From: Angiostrongylus vasorum
Taxonomy: Eukaryota > Nematoda > Chromadorea > Rhabditida > Metastrongylidae
DNA: 64,000 nucleotides
Reading direction: 5' to 3'
Assembly: GCA_018806985.1 (NCBI GenBank)
Contig: JADANN010000251.1
Location: 754,001 to 818,000, forward strand
In this document: one piece after another, positions 1-10,788 of the stretch
Layout: the number at the start of each line of letters is the position of its first letter
How positions within the stretch are numbered: position 1 is the first letter of the stretch
Position numbers and translations under genes: made by a program
The notes under the pieces: generated by a model
Told to the model about the DNA's origin: nothing
Databases searched by the model: none
The model's input: the letters and a program-made list of their open reading frames with translations, nothing else

Positions 1-1
1 G

Positions 2-289
2 TGCTTAAACTGCTCAGTCTTCAGATGGTCCGGGAGGTATTACGTACAGACGAGAGGGCTGGCAATGGGACAACGACTGGCACCAAGCCTTGCCATTGCA
101 TTCATGTCTAAGGTGGAAGCACCAGTAATCGATCTCGGGACGTTACTGTACTGCACATATGTAGATGACTGCTTGGTCATTTGTTCAAAACAAGAGGAAA
201 TTGACAAATGTTTCGAGTTGTTGAACGAACAGCCAGAGTATATTAAATTCACCCAAGAGAAACCAAGAGAAAAACTAGCTTCCATCTGA
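2..289 (+). pseudogene. PLE reverse transcriptase fragment (catalytic YVDD present)
   Basis: This is the RT palm region of copy 1 and continues leftward out of the window. Visible in order are FRWSG (strand before motif B), GQRLAPSLA (motif B), YVDD at 158-169 (motif C with the two metal-binding aspartates) and the thumb start EYIKFT. The conserved thumb motif FLNVQINL seen in sister copies is lost here by a frameshift near 285. PLE RTs are related to telomerase RT; this copy cannot make a complete enzyme. Confidence 0.85.
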
Positions 290-737
290 ACGTGCAAATT
301 AACCTATAAGAAAACGGCTACGTTACAAATGGTATCGAAAGCCAAGTAGTAAAAACATCTTGGTTCATTACCTCTCCTCTCACCCCCTCTCACACGAAAA
401 GGGCGCTTGTGAGAAACATGTTTCGAACAGCTACCAGCGTGTGCATAGGAAAGGGAGCAGAGGGAGGAGTCCCGGAACTTGGCGCGGCAAATAGCCATTT
501 TTAATGGCTACGAAACTGTAGCTCGGGATAGGTGTAGAGGAAACCACAGGCCCCCCAGCGATAACTCTATCGACAATAAGGTCCCGTTTATCCTGCTCTT
601 CATTTCAAATGAAGCAAGTGCAGCTATAAAACGCTGTTTAAGAAGGGCTGGTCTTGAGAATTCGGTAAACGTAGTTGAAATACCACCGAGTACTCTTAGG
701 CGCCAGCTAGTTTGTAACCGCCTATACGACCGTCTGT

Positions 738-1052
738 GTGCAACGCAAAAATTGTATAATTTGCACCAGTGGTAGAGACGGTGATTGCATGAGCTCGGGT
801 GCAGTTTATTTGATCTCCTGCAAGGCGTGCGGAAACGAATACATTGGCGAAACGGGTAGACCACTCTGTGTCCGCATAAAAGAACACCTAGTCCGTAAAC
901 GTAAACCAAATACTCCACTAGGCACGCATAGAACTCAGAGACATAACGGAGAAGATTTTGAAGTACGGGTTACGATCTTCGCGCAGGAATCGAAAACACA
1001 AGCTCGCAAATTCTCAAGGCATTCTGGATCAATTCCAAGAATCCGAAAATGA
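738..1052 (+). pseudogene. PLE GIY-YIG endonuclease domain
   Basis: This is the C-terminal nuclease of copy 1. A cysteine-rich finger region leads into VYLISCKACGNEYIGETGRP, which holds the paired GIY-like and YIG motifs, followed by the conserved arginine of RIKEHL. PLEs use this domain to nick target DNA for reverse transcription. The frame opens late and the C-terminus is shifted relative to sister copies, so this is a decayed piece. Confidence 0.85.
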
Positions 1053-1317
1053 ACCGCAGGGAGGAATGCCTCATTATCACGCGTGATATTGGGCAGTACA
1101 TAAGCCTGTTGTTCTGATGAGATGGGTACATTACGATTCCATGTGAACTCTGTGCAGTTGGTCTCCACGTGAAATATTTAGTGGAAGACTCATAGAAAGC
1201 TGTGAGTGTGCATTGACTCCGTGTCCAGTGTGACTGAAATTTTGGCTCAACATTTTCTCTGTTTGGTTGTGGAGGCGTTGACCGTGTAGATTGCATTCAA
1301 CTTAATCTTTCCAGGGT

Positions 1318-1346
1318 CTGAGGAAGGCGAAATCCACGGAAACGAC
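1318..1346 (+). ncRNA. Hammerhead-ribozyme-like motif, damaged (PLE copy 1)
   Basis: Core CTGAGGA is followed by AGGCGAAATCCAC, then GAAACGAC. Helix II is mispaired and the cleavage triplet GTC has become GAC, so activity is unlikely. Position and surroundings (just before an A-rich 3' end) match the intact motif at 52.09 kb. Confidence 0.6.
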
Positions 1347-1662
1347 AGCTTGTACGTAAACAAAGAAATAAAAATAACACCTCGTGTTTGCTAAACAGAA
1401 GTAGAAAGAATTATATAGATGAATGTTTTGTCATCTTCTCTACTCAGGAGGAGATTGATAAATTCTTTGAATTATTGAATGAGCAGGCTGAGTATATTAA
1501 ATTCACCCGAGAGAAACCGAAAGAGACCTGGCTTCCATTTCTTAACATTCAAATCAACTTATCAAGTAGGTTACATGACAAAGTGGCACCGAAAGCCAAG
1601 TAACAAGAACATCCTCGTTCATTTCCTTTCTTCCCACTCCTTCACACACAAAGAGGGCGCTT

Positions 1663-2260
1663 GTGAGAAACATGTTTCGAACAGCCACCTCTGTGTGCAC
1701 GAAGAGGGAACTAAAAGAGGAATCGCGCAACTTGGCTCGGCAAATAGCCATCTCCAACGGCTACGAAATAGTTACCGCAATTACCGCACGAGATAAGATT
1801 AGAAGGAGAGCGAAGCGCCAAAACGAAAGACTTGGCCAAAAGAAAGTCCCGTTTATGTTGCCCTTTATTAACGATGAAGTAAGCGTAGCTATTAAACGAT
1901 GCTTAAGAAGGGCAAGTCTAGAGGAATTGGTAGCGATAGCTGAAATACTACTAGCCACCCTATGTCGTCACTTAGTTCGTAACCGCCTGTACGACCGTGT
2001 ATGTAAAACAAGAAATTGCGTAATTTGTCCTTATGGCAAGGGCGGTGATTGCATAACTTCAGGTACGATATGTCTAATCTCTTGTAATAATTGCGGAGAT
2101 TAATATATTGGCGAGCCGGGCAGACCTTTGTGTATCCGTATAAAAGAACACCTAGATGGCAAACGAAAATTAAGACAAAGTACCCCACTAGGCACGCATA
2201 GGATAGAAAAGCATAGCGGAGACGATTTTGAAGTAAAAGTCAATATCCTTGCATAGGAGA
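1663..2260 (+). pseudogene. PLE linker plus GIY-YIG endonuclease, broken by two stops
   Basis: The linker is rich in basic residues and holds the conserved motif AIKRCLRRA. The finger region (NCVICPYG..GDCI) runs into ICLISCNNCGD, where a TAA replaces the codon before YIGEPGRP. Translation past the stop restores CIRIKEHLDGKRK. Relatives have EYIGETGRP, so both the stop and a Thr-to-Pro change are decay. Confidence 0.85.
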
Positions 2261-2588
2261 CTAAAACACCTGCGCGAAAACTTCTTGAGGCTTTTTGGAT
2301 AAATGCCAAAAACCCTACACTGAATAGCAGGGATGAATGCCCAGAGGTCATACGCGACCTGGCCCCCGTATGTTCGCATCAATTTCTTGTGTGGGGTGGT
2401 GCAGTCATCAACCACATGCGACCATAGTCAGCTGTTCAAACTTCCTCATTGGAAGTCACGAAAAAAAAGCGGTAAGTTTTTTCGAGAAGCTGTTGATCAT
2501 GTAATTGCCATAGAGTTTTTCGTCTTTTTGTAAGTGTTATTGAAGCGTTTGGCTTAGTAAATTGTATGTCAGTATACCCTTTCAGGCT

Positions 2589-2616
2589 CTGAAGAAGGCG
2601 ATACTGCCAAAACGTC
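2589..2616 (+). ncRNA. Hammerhead-ribozyme-like motif (PLE copy 2)
   Basis: CTGAAGA, then a small hairpin GGCGATACTGCC (GGC/GCC pairs), then AAAACGTC. The core GAAA reads AAAA, a change expected to weaken cleavage. The same motif with an intact core is at 26193-26220 (minus). Confidence 0.65.
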
Positions 2617-2989
2617 AGCTACTGTTGCATTGTATTGTGTTTTCTGTGGAAGCAAATGTGTGCTGTATAACAACCTCGCGATTGCTGAACAAGAAAACGA
2701 CGCATTCATAACAATGTGCTTCTCATCTTTTAGTTTTCACCACTATATCATTCCGAATCTGTTGTGCTGTCCAGTGTCTCCTCTTCATTTTCGAGAACAT
2801 GATCTAATTGGAAAGTCTTTTTTCTAATTTTTCTACTACTGTTGACGAAATGAGTGCTTTTCAGCAGTAAATCCTCAGCGAAGGAAAGCTTGGACCACAT
2901 TCTTTCATCTACCAAGTCGTAAATTAGCCTCGTGATTCTACGATACGACATGACACTGCGCCATATCTCCAGTTATGAAATGTTCGCTA

Positions 2990-3300
2990 CCGCTGTGCAC
3001 CAAAATTCTGCAGGTGTAGTCGTTTCTTCAAAACAATTTTAGTCCCCGTTTTTGAGGAGCATGAAGAACCGTAGTGCAAATCTTTCTTCATTGATGAGCT
3101 AACACGGTGTTGGTAAAAAATTTTTAGCCGTTCAAAGTTTCGGGTGTCTTCGCTTTGTTCAGAGCCGAATTGATTCGAGTCGTTTATCCATGGGCATTCA
3201 TTTCTGCGATATGGATCTTTGTAGTGGTTCGAGTGAAATCCACCAAAGTAGGGCACCTCTCGAACTATCTTCACTTCTATGTATGTTATGATTGATCTTT
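2990..3300 (-). repeat. PLE terminal-repeat remnant with degenerate hammerhead-like motif
   Basis: On the minus strand GGCTCTGAACAAAGCGAAGACACCCGAAAC can be read in parts at 3134-3166: a CTGANNA-like core, a weak hairpin and GAAAC. The stretch TGATGAGCTAA just to the left is shared with 5070-5085, so the two are old copies of one terminal-repeat family. No PLE coding sequence remains here. Confidence 0.4.
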
Positions 3301-3307
3301 TTTCAGT

Positions 3308-4883
3308 TAAACGTTCCCATCAATGAGTCTTTTTGTCGTGTGGATGTGGTCCATCGTACTGCACCATTTGGAAATTATGCTTGCTCACAAGACTGTCCAG
3401 TATTCTGTCAATGCTTTCTCGGACGACACAATAAAAAAGTTTGTAGACAACAAACAGCAAGCAGATTGGGCGGTAGTTGCCGATATCGTGGAGGTCACCC
3501 TTCTTGAACATTAGCATGTCTTGCTTCCACTGAGTAGGGACCTTGCATTCAGACAGGTAACGTGTGAAGACCCAAGCCAGTGTGTTTATGAGGACCAGCG
3601 GAAGGTTGTTCAGATGTTCAGATCATATCCTGTCCAGACCTGGCGTTCTTCGGTTCTTCACTGGTGAAATAGCATGGCGGAATTCGGAAGGAAGAATCGG
3701 TGGGACGACATATCGATCATCCTCTATTTCGTAAGAGGGGAAGAGGGCACGGCCATTGAAAGATCTGAGTAGTAGTCATGGATGATTTTCTCCACTGCCT
3801 TTCTGGACGCTCCAACTGCTCTCTCTAGGCGTCAGAGTGCCATCACCTTGGTCTTCTAAATAAAGTAGTTTTGGTGGGCTTCGCGAATGTTTTCCCAGTC
3901 CCTGCAGCTTCGATTATTACTGCTGCTCTTCAGTCTTTACGATTTTCTTTCATCGTCCATCTGCATTATTTTTGCAAGCTCGGACTTGTGTTTCCGGTTG
4001 CCTACAGCTTGTGCGATTCCACGCGCGTGTCAACTGGAGTGTTTTTGGAGCCAGACTTCTCTTGGTGACTTCCAAACTCTCCTCTTAGCGCTGATGTGAA
4101 GGTGTTGAATGAACCGATCGTTTTTTTTATCCCTTATCGCATTACATCAGTGCATGCGGCGAAGAATGTAAAAGCCGGTATTGGTCTATATCTCGTCAAA
4201 ACTATGCATCAAATTTGGGTTGTCAGTTGTCCAAAAGAATTGGTGCTCTTGGCTAAACTCGTTTCGACGAGGGTGCCAACTCGGCGACTGCTCTATATTC
4301 CGAACGACAACTTTCCTCCGACATCACAATCAGTGTTAAATTGATGGCGTTCTCTTTCCAGCCAGTCTTATGAGGTCATAGCTAGTCTTCCTGGCCTGTA
4401 TTACCAGTTTTTCAATTCGAAACTTTGGTGTAAGCGAGATTGAATTGCAACTACGGATCGTCGTCACTTTGATCAGTACAGTTACATACAGTTAGGCGGC
4501 CTAGAATGGCTTTGCAATTTTAGGAACCATTCTATATTTCTCCTACCTCCCTACTGAGTCAGGAACTCTTATGAGGTAAAATAAATGTGCGACCGATTGA
4601 TATCCAGCTCATGATAGCTTTCTGAGCCCTTGCTGGCCGGTCGGATATACTCTGGGTAGCTTAGCAGTATCTCCCAATGTAGACGAGAAACCTATTTCTT
4701 GGAGACGACTCCTAAGCGTCTCCCATATACTTGCTTATAGTTCCTTGTTACTTGATTGCAGGCTTTTTGACCGAATTGACCTGAGGAATACAATCCGCAT
4801 GGGCGAGAAGACAGGCACACACGCATGCATGAATACGTCCTCGTAAGTAATGAAAGTGTGTGCTAAATACGAGCAGATGAAAG
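3308..4883 (-). mobile_element. RTE-type LINE, decayed (LINE-D)
   Basis: Read on the minus strand it begins with the 5' leader shared with the LINEs at 8.3, 36.0 and 48.2 kb (up to about 4600). Then come remnants of the endonuclease domain (QARKTSYDLI near 4400) and of the RT N-terminal half (AVEKIIHDYYSDL; FKKGDLHDIGNYRPICLL at 3440-3510; MDHIHT). The RT catalytic half and 3' tail are missing at the left end. Many stops and shifts make it a fossil. RTE elements encode one protein, an apurinic-type endonuclease fused to RT. Confidence 0.85.
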
Positions 4884-4975
4884 TAGGCTTGGTAAGCTTC
4901 GAGGCACATGATCGGACCAAGGACTACGTGTATATTGCAGGGCATCTCTAACCATTGCGTTATATGCGCCCATAA
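4884..4975 (-). repeat. tRNA-like SINE head (S2) fused to the 5' end of LINE-D
   Basis: The minus strand reads GGGCGCATATAACGCAATGG (A-box-like) and then GGTCCGATCATG (weak B box), the same tRNA-like head as the SINEs at 15.5, 19.9 and 63.65 kb. The SINE body is absent; the sequence passes straight into the LINE leader. Confidence 0.55.
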
Positions 4976-5039
4976 TAGTAATAACAACAACAGTAGTGTT
5001 AAAACTATTGCGAAAACGGACTTTCCTTTAACTTGCGCA

Positions 5040-5300
5040 CGACTAATCAGTGCATGTGCATTCTTTCATTGATGAGCTAAAACGAGGTTTGTAAAAGGTT
5101 CATTCGGCTAACGTTTCGAAGCCCTCGCCTTTTTTCCTCGTCCTCTCGAATAATCATTTCCAACAACAACCGTCCTACATAAAAGCGCGAAGACTGTGGA
5201 CCATCGACTCGGATCATCGGCGCTGAAAAAGAAGCAGACATCAAAATCGTTGGTAGGAAAAACTTTTTATCAACCTCGTCTTGGCTTGCCAATAAAATAG
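5040..5300 (-). repeat. PLE terminal-repeat remnant with hammerhead-like motif
   Basis: The minus strand at 5107-5146 has GAGGACGAGGA, a purine-rich insert, GGCGAGGGCTTC and GAAACGTTAGC, a worn version of the PLE ribozyme motif. Upstream on that strand is GTCGATGGTCCACAG (5180-5194), also found directly upstream of the motif at 19.65 kb. That links these two terminal repeats to one family. Confidence 0.4.
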
Positions 5301-5411
5301 TGAATAATAATTGTGGTGATAATAATGACAACAGTAGTAATATTTCTAAAATGAAACTCAAGGTTGGTGGAAAATTATTCGGCTTTTTTCGATGGGATTC
5401 GGTAGACTCAC

Positions 5412-5555
5412 CACGGCGTGACCCGCCTCGGTCAAGGTGTCAGTGATTGCTCCCATAAAATTTGAATGCCAGTGTCCGAAGAACGGAAAATTGATGAGGA
5501 ATTTTTAAGCACCACAAGATAACAACAAGTAAGCTACAAATGAACAGCAGAGCAT
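5412..5555 (-). pseudogene. UDP-glucuronosyltransferase, first exon, with in-frame stop
   Basis: The minus strand gives an ATG at 5555, a hydrophobic signal peptide (MLCCSFVAYLLLSCGA), a TAA, and then KFLINFPFFGHWHSNFMG followed by AITDTLTEAGHAV. It ends at a good donor (GTG|GTGAGT, 5411-5406). The block FGHxHxNFMGxIxDTLxEAGHxV is the hallmark N-terminus of nematode UGTs, which conjugate sugars to lipophilic toxins in the ER lumen. The stop (5505-5507) sits where relatives have a Leu codon; TTA to TAA is a single change. No later UGT exon is recognisable to the left, where LINE and PLE debris lies. It is a relic, or has a sequencing error at one base. Confidence 0.75.
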
Positions 5556-7144
5556 TATGCCTGGAAGAATTTTTTTCTATTGCTTAAGGCTTCACATATA
5601 TGAAGGCATCGTGAGTTTAGACAGCAAGACCGAATTCTGATAGTGCAGTAAATAGTTTCGGGAGATGAAAATAGCTTCAGATAAGATCAGTAATTTGCAC
5701 TTTCATCATTGCTGCAACGAAGGATGGATTCTAAACCGTTAGACGAATAGATACGGAAATTTATAGGGTTTCGGTCAAAGTATCTAAAAAATTGTCGGAC
5801 TGACGGTGATGTTCCACGAATAGAACTTCCTTGAAGAGATTCATTTTATACAATCTGCAGAATGTTGAGAATAAATTTAGGGATAATTAGTAAACGAATC
5901 GAGAGCAAGCAGCACTAATCGATATTGAACTCTAGCGAAGAACTGGTAAAAAATACATCGTTTCACTTCCCTTCACTCGTACCGAACCAACCATAGCACT
6001 AGTTCAAAATTCTTCACACCAAACGAGGGAATGTCGGACTCCGTCATAAATTTTATATTTGTTTTCCGGATTCTCCAAAGCAAAAAGGAACAAATCAAAT
6101 GAAGTATTTAGACGAACAAGAAAAGTTCCAGAAAAGTATGAAGAGAAGTGGAATCTCCAAAATCCTCGATTTCCTCAAGTTTAATCCGCAACAGTTGAGC
6201 ATAAGCTTGCTGTGTGTATTATGACAACGGAGACGAGATTGTAGTGGTCATCTACACATCACTTGACATTCAATAAGAAAGGCATTCAAGACGCAGATTT
6301 CTAATCGGTGTCGGCATTCTGTTTATCGAAATATCTCAGAAATAAATTTGATAAACTTTAAATAAAAAAAATAAAACTTTTTGATCGTTGATGCGCCTGA
6401 TCTAATGATTGTGCTTAAATTTCTTAGATGCTTAGACAGCCTGTATTTAGGTGAAATATGTGGTCCTTATTTCATAGAATCGTTTATTAGTGTTTCAAAC
6501 ATCATGCAGAGAGGATAATCGGGGGCTTCGGTAGCTTCGGTTACAATGGGCATGGCTTCTCCTTTCCCAAGTGGCGTGTTAGTTGAGCATAACTTTCATT
6601 CTAGAAAGGCAGTATTAGGGAATGCACATGTTTTACTCACGGGTAGTTGCTGGTACTTGTACATTTGCGAGAGATACGCTACCTTGCGAGTAGGGTTAAT
6701 ACAGGACAGCGGGAATTTCTTTGACGGAAGTTATTTCTGTGAGTAGTCGACTGAATGATCGATGACAATGTAACGTCAATCTCGCATGGAAATATTGTAG
6801 AGCTAATAACACTGTAACAGTTGCGAGCGACTACGAAAATAATTGTCATTTCGTTTTTTTTGACGTATGAACGACACCAGCAAGTATCCAGAACAGATGA
6901 AGTTGCTAGTACGGGAAGGTTGAGGGTCCAATAGTGGTGAATGACAACGACGATGTGTAACCTCCATAGTATCAATGATCTTCATTGTCTCTGCAATCGT
7001 GCCAGCAGCTACCACCGACTACGCATTTCTTCGTGGTGAAATAGATCAGCCATTGCCTTTGATTTACCATCATTATTGACTAGCTATCATTATTTTCACT
7101 TCAGGTGATAAATAATTTAATCAAGGAGATACATTAACGGGAAA
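5556..7144. other. No recognisable gene; AT-rich intergenic sequence
   Basis: I see no convincing exon, RNA gene or intact repeat here. The short open frames at 6546-6746 (+) and 6679-7015 (-) overlap on opposite strands and show no known motif. Confidence 0.5.
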
Positions 7145-7490
7145 TGGACGGTGCGTCTGGCGTTGATCAATCCTTCATGGATGTGCTTTGCATCCGACTA
7201 CAGGATCAACGTAAAGGAGAATGAATGCATATCTGAGTTAAACAATGACTTGCAAAATCTTATCAATGTATCAAATCAGTAAGGATTCTAGGATATGAGC
7301 AAAACTCGGGACCTCAGATGAGCCTCATATCCTCGGGGCTCAGTTGCTGTTATTGGGTTACAGGTGACCCCTATAAAGCGGTCTCAAAGCCTAATTCAGG
7401 TTCCGAGTTTTGGTCATGTCTCTACATCCTTGCAACTTTATTTCACATCATGCCGTGCCATGAAAAGAGAGTAGGAAAGTCAGAACATCA
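7145..7490 (+). repeat. Fragments of SINE S2 tail (minus) and S1-like SINE (plus)
   Basis: 7150-7240 resembles the 3' part of S2 on the minus strand (GGCGTTGATCAATCCTTCATG, ending GAATGCATATCTGA). 7290-7490 matches the S1 side of the copies at 33.6 and 46.7 kb (ATGAGCAAAACTCGGGACCTCA, then CCGAGTTTTGGTCATGTCTC and a tail ending GAAAAGAGAGTAGGAAA). Confidence 0.45.
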
Positions 7491-8134
7491 TCAAACCAAT
7501 GTTTTCATGTTCCCGAACAAGTGTTTTTTAGCCCAGAGTGCTGGTGGATAGAAGCAACGGCCATGTGTGTATTGCAAGATATCCATGATCTCTACAACAT
7601 CTGCACCGTCAAATGATAAATTAGAAAAGACGATAAAAGTGTCCACAGATAGACGTCTCTATATCTTGCTAGTATTTCAGTCCAGGACATTTTGATATGT
7701 ATTGGACTTGGTGATACTGATATTTGAGAAGAAACGAAAATCGATGAGAACACGATAGATCGCTTGAAAAGTTCTCCTTTCATATGTCAATAAGGAGATA
7801 CAGTTATTTTTTAACAAAAACACGGAAGCCATGAAAAAAATGTTGTAATAAATTAGTGAGTAAGATACCCCACAACATCTTTGGTATGTAATTAACGTGT
7901 TCTTTATCGCCTAATAAGAACGTGTCAATCACTAGCATAAGTGCTCGGTAGATTATTCTGGTTCGAGGAAAAGAGGAAGCATCCGACTTTTACACAGGAT
8001 TTTTTTGTTCCCACTATTTCTTTGAACTAAGCAGTCATAATCAGCCTACGGAGCTATGCTCTAGATCTCCTTATACAACTTATGGTTCCTTTTCGAAACA
8101 ACCCTCATATTTTCCCCCACTGTATCGCTCTTTT
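7491..8134. other. No recognisable gene
   Basis: AT-rich, with a short S2-like scrap near 7565-7610 (GTGTATTGCAAGATATCCATGA resembles the S2 head on the minus strand). Nothing else can be supported. Confidence 0.4.
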
Positions 8135-8618
8135 TCAACGAACCTCCCTCATATGACGGATCTCGAGCCCGTTAGCCGCTAGGCTACATGGAGCGTCCCT
8201 AGGTGGCGGATAGGGTTTAACCGCGGGCCAAAAGCGACCTTTGTTTCCCTGAGATGCAGGTGGATCCAGGAGATTGATTCCCCCGTTTCTGCTGTGCCGA
8301 TTTGGCACATACTTTCTGCACATACGAGGGCGTGTTCGTGCATACGTGTGTGGGTGTGTCCTCGTTTGTGCGGATTGTACTTTACGAGTCAATTCAGGCA
8401 AAGGCCAGCAATCAAGTAAGAGCAAAGCAGGTGAGAGTTAGCAGTCGCCTCCAACAAATAAACTCCATGTCCACTCTGGTAGTGCCTGGTAAGCCACACT
8501 TGAGTATACCCATCGCCCACGTTCACAGCTAAGTAAGCAAGTGGTTATCAAGAAGTTAAATACAGTAAAATAAACGGGCCTCATTACCCTGACCCCGAAA
8601 GAGCCCCGATTCGCAGCG

Positions 8619-9303
8619 TTGGATATGACGAGTACGGAGAAGCTGCTAAAATCTCAGAGCCATTCTCAGCTGCCTAAATCGGCAACGACCTATGCCCACA
8701 ATGCACGCATGCTTGCATCTGAGTCCTCGACAAAAAGCTTGATCACGCAACCAGGAAAGGTAAAGCACGACGTCATCGGACTGCCCCAGACGACACGACG
8801 GCACCCATTCAACGCCGTCGATGGCATCGCAGAGGAACTCTTCCTCGGAGCATGCGACGGTAGAGGAGTAGGCATCTTCGGTGTTCTCGTCAACATGAGT
8901 TTTTTCATGAACATCGATTCATTCGAGCAACTAGCAACCCGAATCGGACGTTTACGATTGAAGAGGTTGGAACAACACCGGCTTTGACATTTTGGGCGTT
9001 TGCGCACCAACATGGTGCTATGGCGAAGATGAAACCGATGCGTTCTATACGGACTTGGAAAAACTCTACAGAGAAGACCATACATTCTTCAAGGTCATCA
9101 TTGGAGATTTCAACGCCAAGATTGGACCACGAAGAACGTTTGAAGAACGTCACATTGGGATTCACGGATTAAAATGGCATGACCACGGTGAGCAGCTATC
9201 TGAGTTTATCATGACGACCAAGACAGGTCACGGGAAACTCGCAATTCCAGAAGCTTCACTCTCAACGCCGGAAGTGGGAGTCTTCCAATGGAGAGTACCA
9301 TAA
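8619..9303 (+). pseudogene. LINE-A endonuclease domain
   Basis: Two overlapping frames (8619-8987 and 8992-9303) together cover the exonuclease-endonuclease-phosphatase fold: N-terminal NAR motif, a decayed site where relatives have GLAETRRR (here GLPQTTRR, so the catalytic Glu is lost), [11 protein letters not shown], and [11 protein letters not shown] with its Asp/Asn pair. A frameshift near 8988 splits the domain. Confidence 0.85.
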
Positions 9304-9741
9304 CGAAATAGACCACATTATAGTAAAACGAAGGTTTTGCCTTACCGATGTCGCTGCTGTCCCAAAATTCCACACGGCATCAGACCATCGCCTCCGTGCA
9401 AGATTTTACTTCTCGCGGAAAGAAGAAAAAGCCGCTAGACCGAAAAAACAAATCTCAAGACCACCATAAACAGTGATTTATTCAATTCAGTAGTCGGCTG
9501 TTGGGAACACGCCGTTCTCGATAACATAAACGAGCAATACGATCGGCTCATTCAACATTTTCACGTTAGCGCCGGGAAAGACGAGAGTTCGATGATCACC
9601 AATGGACGTCTGTCTCAAAAAACACTCGAGCTCATACGCCAGCGTGGAATCGCACGAGGTGCAGGAAACCGCCAACTCACGTCCGAATGTGCATAACAAC
9701 GCAGGCAAGCGATAAAAAGATCTCAAGACAGAAGAGCAGCA

Positions 9742-10788
9742 GTGATGGTCGAAGCTGCAGAGTCTGAGAAAAGCATTCGCAAAGCCCACCAAAGCTTCGC
9801 CAATTACAAAACCAAAGTGATTGCACTCCGACGTGTAGACGGAACAGTCACAGCGTCCAGAAAGGCAATGGAGAAAATTATTCACGAATACTACTCGGAT
9901 CTCTTCGATAGCCACGTCCACCTTTCGTCATATGAAATAAAGGAGGATGGATATGTTGTGCCACCTGTTCTCCTTTCCGAAATTCGACATGCTATTTCGC
10001 CAGTGAGAAATCGAACAGCACCAGTTCCAGAGAGGATAAGATCTGAACATCTGGAAAACTTGCTCCGGTCCTCGTAAACACACTGGCTGGGATCTTCACA
10101 TCACCTTTCTGAATTCAAGGCCCCCACTCAGCGGAAAACCAGCAAGACCGCGCTATTGTTCAAGAACGGTGACCTACACGATATCGGCAACTATCGCCAA
10201 ATCTGCTTAATGTCTGTCGTCTACAAACTTTTCATTCGAGTCATCCTAAACAGGATTGGCAGAACACTGGACGAACGACAGCCATGTGATCAAGCAGGGT
10301 TTCGAAAAGGATTTAGAACGGTGGACCACATCCACACGATAACAAGGCTCATTGAAGCACCGCGAGAGTACAAAAGACCACATGTCTCACTTTCATGGAT
10401 TTACAGAAGGCCCTTGATTCAAATGAGATAAAAGCAGTCATGGAACACTTGATAGTCATGGAGTCCCATCTCAGTACATAAAGATTCTTCGCGAACTGTA
10501 GAAAAAATTTCACGACCAAGATATGACTATTCTACAATAATATTAACATTGACGTCAAAAGAGAAGTTAGGCAAGGCGATACCATCTAGCCAAAATTATT
10601 TACCGCCACCCTTCAGAAACGTCATGCGAACCCTAGAATGGGATTATATGGGAGTGAAAACCGATGGTCAGCAATTACACCATCTTCGTTTTGCTGATGA
10701 CATCTTCCTTATAACACCAAACATTAGCCAAGGGAACAGAATGCTGCTGAATTTGATAAGGCCTGTGGAAAGATTGGTTTTCAATTAA
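9742..10788 (+). pseudogene. LINE-A reverse transcriptase, several frames
   Basis: 9742-10077 carries the connector to RT (RKAHQSFANYKTKVIALRR, EIRHAISPVRNRTAPVPERI). 10156-10431 carries NYRQICLMSVVYKLFIRVIL, FRKGFRTVDHIHTITRLIE. 10549-10788 carries the palm with FADD. Known RTE proteins read these blocks in one frame. Both catalytic aspartates remain, but the blocks are out of register. Confidence 0.85.

Larger units (their letters stand above)
1..1395 (+). mobile_element. Penelope-like element, copy 1 (family A), entered mid reverse transcriptase
   Basis: The window opens inside the reverse transcriptase (RT) of a GIY-YIG Penelope-like retroelement. Reading from base 2 gives the stretch leading to GLAMGQRLAPSLA and the catalytic YVDD (158-169), then the RT C-terminal part with the family signature ELLNEQ..YIKFT. 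The frame is lost near 289. The linker (479-775) and the C-terminal GIY-YIG nuclease (738-1052; YLISC, EYIGETGRPL, IKEHL) lie in different frames, so the copy is dead. A terminal repeat (about 1140-1395) follows and matches those at 52.0-52.3 and 54.2-54.5 kb. It carries a damaged hammerhead-like motif and ends in an A-rich stretch. A second, different PLE starts directly after it. Confidence 0.9.
1400..2712 (+). mobile_element. Penelope-like element, copy 2 (family B), 5'-truncated
   Basis: The copy starts abruptly inside the RT motif C region: the frame from about 1400 reads NYIDECFVIF, where relatives have YIDDCFVI, so the second catalytic Asp is now Glu. The thumb (FLNIQINL) follows. A second frame (1663-2103) carries the linker and the cysteine-rich finger, and ends at a TAA inside the GIY-YIG core (2101-2103). 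Beyond that stop the nuclease continues (YIGEPGRPLCIRIKEHLDG) to another stop at about 2257. The 3' terminal region holds a hammerhead-like motif at 2589 and ends near CGATTGCTGAACAAG, shared with the 26-28 kb copies. It lies head-to-tail behind copy 1 although the two belong to different families. Confidence 0.85.

Noticed and set aside
2748..2951. Minus-strand 67-codon open frame as a host exon
   Set aside because: No splice sites or family motif could be supported.
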